Below are positions 60,981 through 64,000 of a DNA stretch of 64,000 bases, one piece after another. The notes beneath the pieces are model-generated. The model saw only the letters and a list, made by a program, of their open reading frames with translations. It did not search any database and was not told the DNA's origin. Positions within the stretch are counted from its first letter, which is position 1; each line of letters opens with the position of its first letter. This DNA is from a virus. Location of the stretch: positions 1 to 64,000 of the IMG/VR virus record IMGVR_UViG_3300033144_002959; one strand, written 5' to 3'. The position numbers were made by a program, and so were the translations under genes.

Positions 60981-61352
60981 TCATACGGTTACTGCTTCCT
61001 CATCCTCGTCGGCGTCATCATTCTCACCGTCGTCTTCCTCACCGTCTTCATTCACAGCCGAGGGACTATCGTCATCGTCTGCCGGATCGGGATCAGTATC
61101 GGGACCGTCAACCTTGTTATCGTCATCTTCGACAACAGGAGTCGGCACGCCGCCCTTATTGATAGATTTTTTCGGAGCCTCAAACGCCGGAGCGTTATCG
61201 TCGGCAGCACGTCGGAAGTAAAACACGTTCCGTTCGTTGTTCTGCGCCAGCAAATGCTTTGCAGCTTTTTTAGAGACTTCGTAAACAACGCCCCGGTTGT
61301 ACACCTTGCCGCTGTGTACATAAGTCTTCGACAACATAAGTTCGATCTTCAC
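60981..61352 (-). CDS. Small head-completion-like protein, acidic tail
   Basis: 123 residues from a GTG. A short domain (SGKVYNRGVVYEVSKKAAKHLLAQNN) precedes a 60-residue Asp/Glu tail (DPADDDDSPSAVNEDGEED). The acid tail could bind capsid protein or DNA-mimic targets. Related in layout to 59065-59328. Confidence 0.5.
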   Translation of the reverse strand: MKIELMLSKTYVHSGKVYNRGVVYEVSKKAAKHLLAQNNERNVFYFRRAADDNAPAFEAPKKSINKGGVPTPVVEDDDNKVDGPDTDPDPADDDDSPSAVNEDGEEDDGENDDADEDEEAVTV

Positions 61353-61376
61353 CGCTTTCTCCCGTTATTAACGCAA

Positions 61377-61394
61377 GGGGGGACTACGCCCCCC
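61377..61394 (-). terminator. Short GC hairpin after decoration gene
   Basis: Minus strand GGGGGG-CGTAGT-CCCCCC, 6 bp, without a long T-run. A weak terminator or RNA-end protection hairpin after 61409-62458. Confidence 0.45.
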
Positions 61395-61408
61395 ACTCAC
61401 GTTGGATA

Positions 61409-62458
61409 CTAGCCGATGACGGCAGCGTCCGCCACATCCACGTTGCCGTGGACAACGATACTGACCGTACTGGTCGCAGCCCAGTCCACCAGACCCGCGT
61501 TGTCGAGCAGTACCAGATTGTTCACCCGGTCCAGCGTTATCACGCCATCCCATGCTTCAACCAGACCGTCAGCCGTTGTGGTCACGTAAACCGAGGCACC
61601 TGTCGGTTCGAAGTTAAGATGCACAACCAGCAGACCAGCCGTTACTTCCTCAGCAGTCGGGACTCGCCCTTCATGCAGGCTAATGTTCGCGTTTGCATTT
61701 CGACCGTTGTACGTCGGCGTCGCGCTCCACGTATGGTTCGCATGGGCCTCTGCAAGCGTTACCGCACGAGAGCCACCCACCGTCGAGAACAGATACCCTG
61801 TCGTAGCGTTAACAGCAACAAAGCGCCAGCTCGGATTCTTGATTTTCGGTTGCCCGACAACCACGTTGCCGAAAGCGTTCGACGGAATGTCCAAATGCAA
61901 AGGACCGCGACCCACCAGAGTGTTCTGACCAACAATCGCTGCCAGTGCTGCCAAACCTGCAACAGCTGTTACCGCAACACTCGGAACAACGATGTGACCG
62001 GCTACCAGAGCCGTCGCTTCCTGAATCTCAATCGGATCAGTGCCTGTAGCGTGAGCCACAATGGTTGTACCAGCAACACCGCGATAGAACCCAACCGTAT
62101 CGGTTGCCCCGGTTACCACGCTCGTCACGAGCGCAATTTCCAGTTCGACGGCAACGTAATCACCAACCGTCAACAGGCCAGTCGTGATACCTGTCTGCAC
62201 AACTTCCTGATCGGTGTTATTCCAGAACGTCAGGATGTCATCGAGGGAGTCGGTGGACAAATCGACAATCGCGTAAATGTCGTCATCACCAGCCGCAGCT
62301 GTGCCAATAGTGAAAAACTCGCGATCAACGAATACGCCGGTCGATACAAATGCGGCCATGTCAGGTTGCCCCTGCCCCATAGCCATACCAGCGAGCATGT
62401 GTGCTGCACCTTTATTGGTGTGCACGTCGAGAAAATTAAATGGATTTTTCGTAGGCAT
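61409..62458 (-). CDS. Head decoration/structural protein
   Basis: 349 residues directly downstream of the major capsid gene. Beta-rich, Ala/Thr/Val-rich with GRGPLHLDIPSNAFGN and VHLNFEPTGASVYVTTTADG. Position and composition suggest a capsid decoration or fibre protein. It has no sequence sign of being a second capsid protein. Confidence 0.55.
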   Translation of the reverse strand: MPTKNPFNFLDVHTNKGAAHMLAGMAMGQGQPDMAAFVSTGVFVDREFFTIGTAAAGDDDIYAIVDLSTDSLDDILTFWNNTDQEVVQTGITTGLLTVGDYVAVELEIALVTSVVTGATDTVGFYRGVAGTTIVAHATGTDPIEIQEATALVAGHIVVPSVAVTAVAGLAALAAIVGQNTLVGRGPLHLDIPSNAFGNVVVGQPKIKNPSWRFVAVNATTGYLFSTVGGSRAVTLAEAHANHTWSATPTYNGRNANANISLHEGRVPTAEEVTAGLLVVHLNFEPTGASVYVTTTADGLVEAWDGVITLDRVNNLVLLDNAGLVDWAATSTVSIVVHGNVDVADAAVIG

Positions 62459-62514
62459 ATCGGTCTCCTATTACGCCCCTTCACTTATCAGGCACCACGC
62501 CCAATACATTTTTT

Positions 62515-62530
62515 GTCCAACCAATTGGAC
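62515..62530. repeat. Variant 16-bp near-palindrome
   Basis: GTCCAACCAATTGGAC, one arm base changed from the exact form. It lies between the capsid-gene terminator and the next gene. Confidence 0.6.
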
Positions 62531-62546
62531 AGGACTGAAACTAAGA

Positions 62547-62580
62547 GCCTCGGGGGCGAGGGTGAACAAACCCCCAAGGC
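62547..62580 (-). terminator. Terminator-like hairpin after capsid gene
   Basis: Minus strand: GCCTTGGGGG, 14-base loop, CCCCCGAGGC then TCTTAG. A strong stem with little T-run; may protect capsid mRNA or reduce read-through. Confidence 0.5.
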
Positions 62581-62595
62581 AACTCAGGTTACTGC

Positions 62596-63540
62596 TTAGC
62601 CGATGTTCGTGTACTTAACAGTGGCTTCCTCTTCCTCGTACTTGAAGTCCATCCGCATCGTCAAGACAATGATATACACACGAGCACTGATGTCTTTATC
62701 AGTCTCAATATGGATGTCCCTCTGGATGCCGAAAATCATATTCAGCGGATTGGTCGTTAAACCATTCGACGCTGGCATGAGGCTGGCAGGATCGACCGCG
62801 ACGCCGAACCCGAACACTGGTGATGTGCCCTGAATCTGCGCGTCTCCCAAAGCCGTCTCACGATTCGCAAGCGAGTCGCGATAAGCAATTTCGTTATCCA
62901 CTGAACAGAAGTGGCGCATCGCAGCACGGTTGCGAAGGTACTGATCAGGCATCGCCTGAAGACCTTGCTTCCATGTGTCCTTACTGATTTCAGCACCAGC
63001 AACGTCCACAACATTGGTAGTGGACTGAATCAGCCAGCCATCGAGCAATGCAAGGAACGGATCGCCTGATCCGACGTCTCCGAGCAACGCCAGCTCTTCA
63101 AGGTCAAGCGCAGCACGCTCGGCAATGAGAGTCATGATCGTGTCACGGATACCGCCAGACGTCGGCGTACCATTCGTGTCGGTGTGCATACCGATATTGC
63201 CGCGCTCGATATTGTCTTCGATAACGTCATACGGCAACCGCACTTCTGCGATTACTTCAGACGTTGCCAGCAAGACCTGCTCGGTCGTCGGGGCTGATCG
63301 ATCACCCACCACGAGAGGTGTGTTCGAAACAGCAGGGTGCAAGATTCGACTGGAAAACTGAATCTTGTTGATCTGCCGCTGCGGACTCGACATCGTCACG
63401 ACACGCGATTGATTGAGGATTGTAGGCTGAACGAGCAGCTTACGAATAAACTGGTTCGACTGTTCGTCGTTCAGTAGGCCACCGCTTGATAGATCGCCAA
63501 CCGACCAGTCCGCTTTTTGCATCAAGTCTTTGTTGTCCAT
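62596..63540 (-). CDS. Major capsid protein, HK97-type
   Basis: 314 residues. N-arm region with LLNDEQSNQFIRKLLVQPTILNQSRV, E-loop region, and ERGNIGMHTDTNG..IRDTIMTLIAERAALDLEEL spine helix; ends with KYEEEEATVKYTNIG. Very typical phage capsid layout; preceded by scaffold. It forms the icosahedral shell. Confidence 0.85.
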   Translation of the reverse strand: MDNKDLMQKADWSVGDLSSGGLLNDEQSNQFIRKLLVQPTILNQSRVVTMSSPQRQINKIQFSSRILHPAVSNTPLVVGDRSAPTTEQVLLATSEVIAEVRLPYDVIEDNIERGNIGMHTDTNGTPTSGGIRDTIMTLIAERAALDLEELALLGDVGSGDPFLALLDGWLIQSTTNVVDVAGAEISKDTWKQGLQAMPDQYLRNRAAMRHFCSVDNEIAYRDSLANRETALGDAQIQGTSPVFGFGVAVDPASLMPASNGLTTNPLNMIFGIQRDIHIETDKDISARVYIIVLTMRMDFKYEEEEATVKYTNIG

Positions 63541-63584
63541 TTCAACTCCAAGTTTTCTGAGAATATAACCGTTGGTCGGAAGAA

Positions 63585-64000
63585 TTACGCAGCGCTTTCG
63601 ATATCGCCTGCAATCCTATCCAGCGAAGTTCCGCCCCAGAACTTTTCGTCCGAGGCTTCGCCTTTTGAACGATGGGTGCCAAGACTCTGGTCGGCGTTAT
63701 CGCCGCCATCACTATTTGACGGAACAGTACCCTTAACAGCTTTAGTCGCTTTCTCCGCAGCCTCCGCAGTCGCATCAACCTTCTCGGTCAACTTGTCCTG
63801 CTTCGATTTTAGATCGGCAACTTCAGTCCGTACTCCGCTTACAGCCTCCAGAACTGGGGCCAGTGCTGCTTTGATAATCGCAGCAATGTCCTGTTCACTC
63901 TCATCACTCTTCTCAGTTGACTTATCGTCATCCGATGCACTTTCGTCTTTCTTGTCGTCTGACTTCGAAGCGGTATCGCCTGCTTTGTCGTCAATGTCCA
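63585..64000 (-). CDS. Capsid scaffold, C-terminal part (cut by edge)
   Basis: Open frame continues past the right edge; 138 residues visible. Very acidic start of the visible part (DDKKDESASDDDKS), a coiled coil (LAPVLEAVSGVRTEVADLKSKQDKL) and WGGTSLDRIAGDIESAA at the end. This layout directly before the capsid gene is typical of scaffold or protease-scaffold proteins. The N-terminus and any protease domain are outside. Confidence 0.65.
   Translation of the reverse strand, partial: DIDDKAGDTASKSDDKKDESASDDDKSTEKSDESEQDIAAIIKAALAPVLEAVSGVRTEVADLKSKQDKLTEKVDATAEAAEKATKAVKGTVPSNSDGGDNADQSLGTHRSKGEASDEKFWGGTSLDRIAGDIESAA

Noticed and set aside
61448-62599. Plus-strand frame of 383 codons opposite the decoration gene
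   Set aside because: It is the mirror of a well-supported structural gene with good ribosome site and normal codon use; no motif in the opposite frame.

Overview
The window is one continuous stretch of a tailed double-stranded DNA bacteriophage, almost certainly a long-tailed siphovirus. Nearly every supported gene lies on the minus strand, so transcription runs from high to low coordinates. Virion genes include terminase, an HK97-type capsid protein, a tail-tube protein, a 1,330-residue tape measure protein with a frameshifted chaperone pair, and a baseplate hub. The lysis set (amidase, holin, Rz/Rz1 spanins) points to a Gram-negative host. A dozen TTGACA-N17-TATAAT-like promoters suggest reliance on the host sigma70 RNA polymerase. 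There is no integrase or phage RNA polymerase. Scaffold is cut by the right edge and the segment after TerL by the left edge, so portal and protease probably lie outside; the genome may be circularly permuted and only slightly longer than the window.

Layout from right to left (direction of transcription): 64.0-57.5 kb scaffold, major capsid protein, head-tail joining, tail terminator, tail tube and chaperones; 57.5-47.1 kb tape measure, distal tail, baseplate hub and Big-1/LamG-like adhesins; 47.1-31.1 kb an unusually large fibre/adhesin module with paralogous duplications and two adjacent putative 2OG-Fe(II) oxygenases; 31.1-28.8 kb lysis cassette and a sulfotransferase; 28.8-23.5 kb AAA+ ATPase, a replication initiator-like gene carrying three 24-bp tandem repeats (candidate origin) and DnaB helicase; 23.4-19.7 kb a region of about 3.6 kb without credible genes, ending in tRNA-Tyr; 19.5-14.4 kb small genes, the RtcB RNA ligase and a secreted collagen/YadA-like protein; 14.3-5.6 kb primase, SSB, SF2 helicase, RecA, two nucleases and RuvC; 5.6-0.25 kb a putative ADP-ribosyltransferase, small genes, terminase and a second sulfotransferase; then tRNA-His.

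The most unusual part is 19.77-23.36 kb. It starts at a consensus promoter that is almost identical to the one in front of tRNA-His, is packed with perfect hairpins, contains a tRNA T-arm/acceptor-like element and a duplicated motif with compensatory flanking changes, and runs into tRNA-Tyr. I interpret it as one very large structured noncoding RNA, or a chain of several. Its setting resembles the phage-associated GOLLD and ROOL RNAs, but I cannot assign it to a known family. Other notable themes are a recurring 16-bp near-palindrome GTCCAAT-CA/TG-ATTGGAC, often just after stop codons, and phage-encoded modifying enzymes (two sulfotransferases, two oxygenases) beside collagen-like and adhesin genes.

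All functional calls are from reading motifs and gene order; no database search was possible. Starts were moved from the longest open frame where a clear Shine-Dalgarno site or stop/start overlap supported it.
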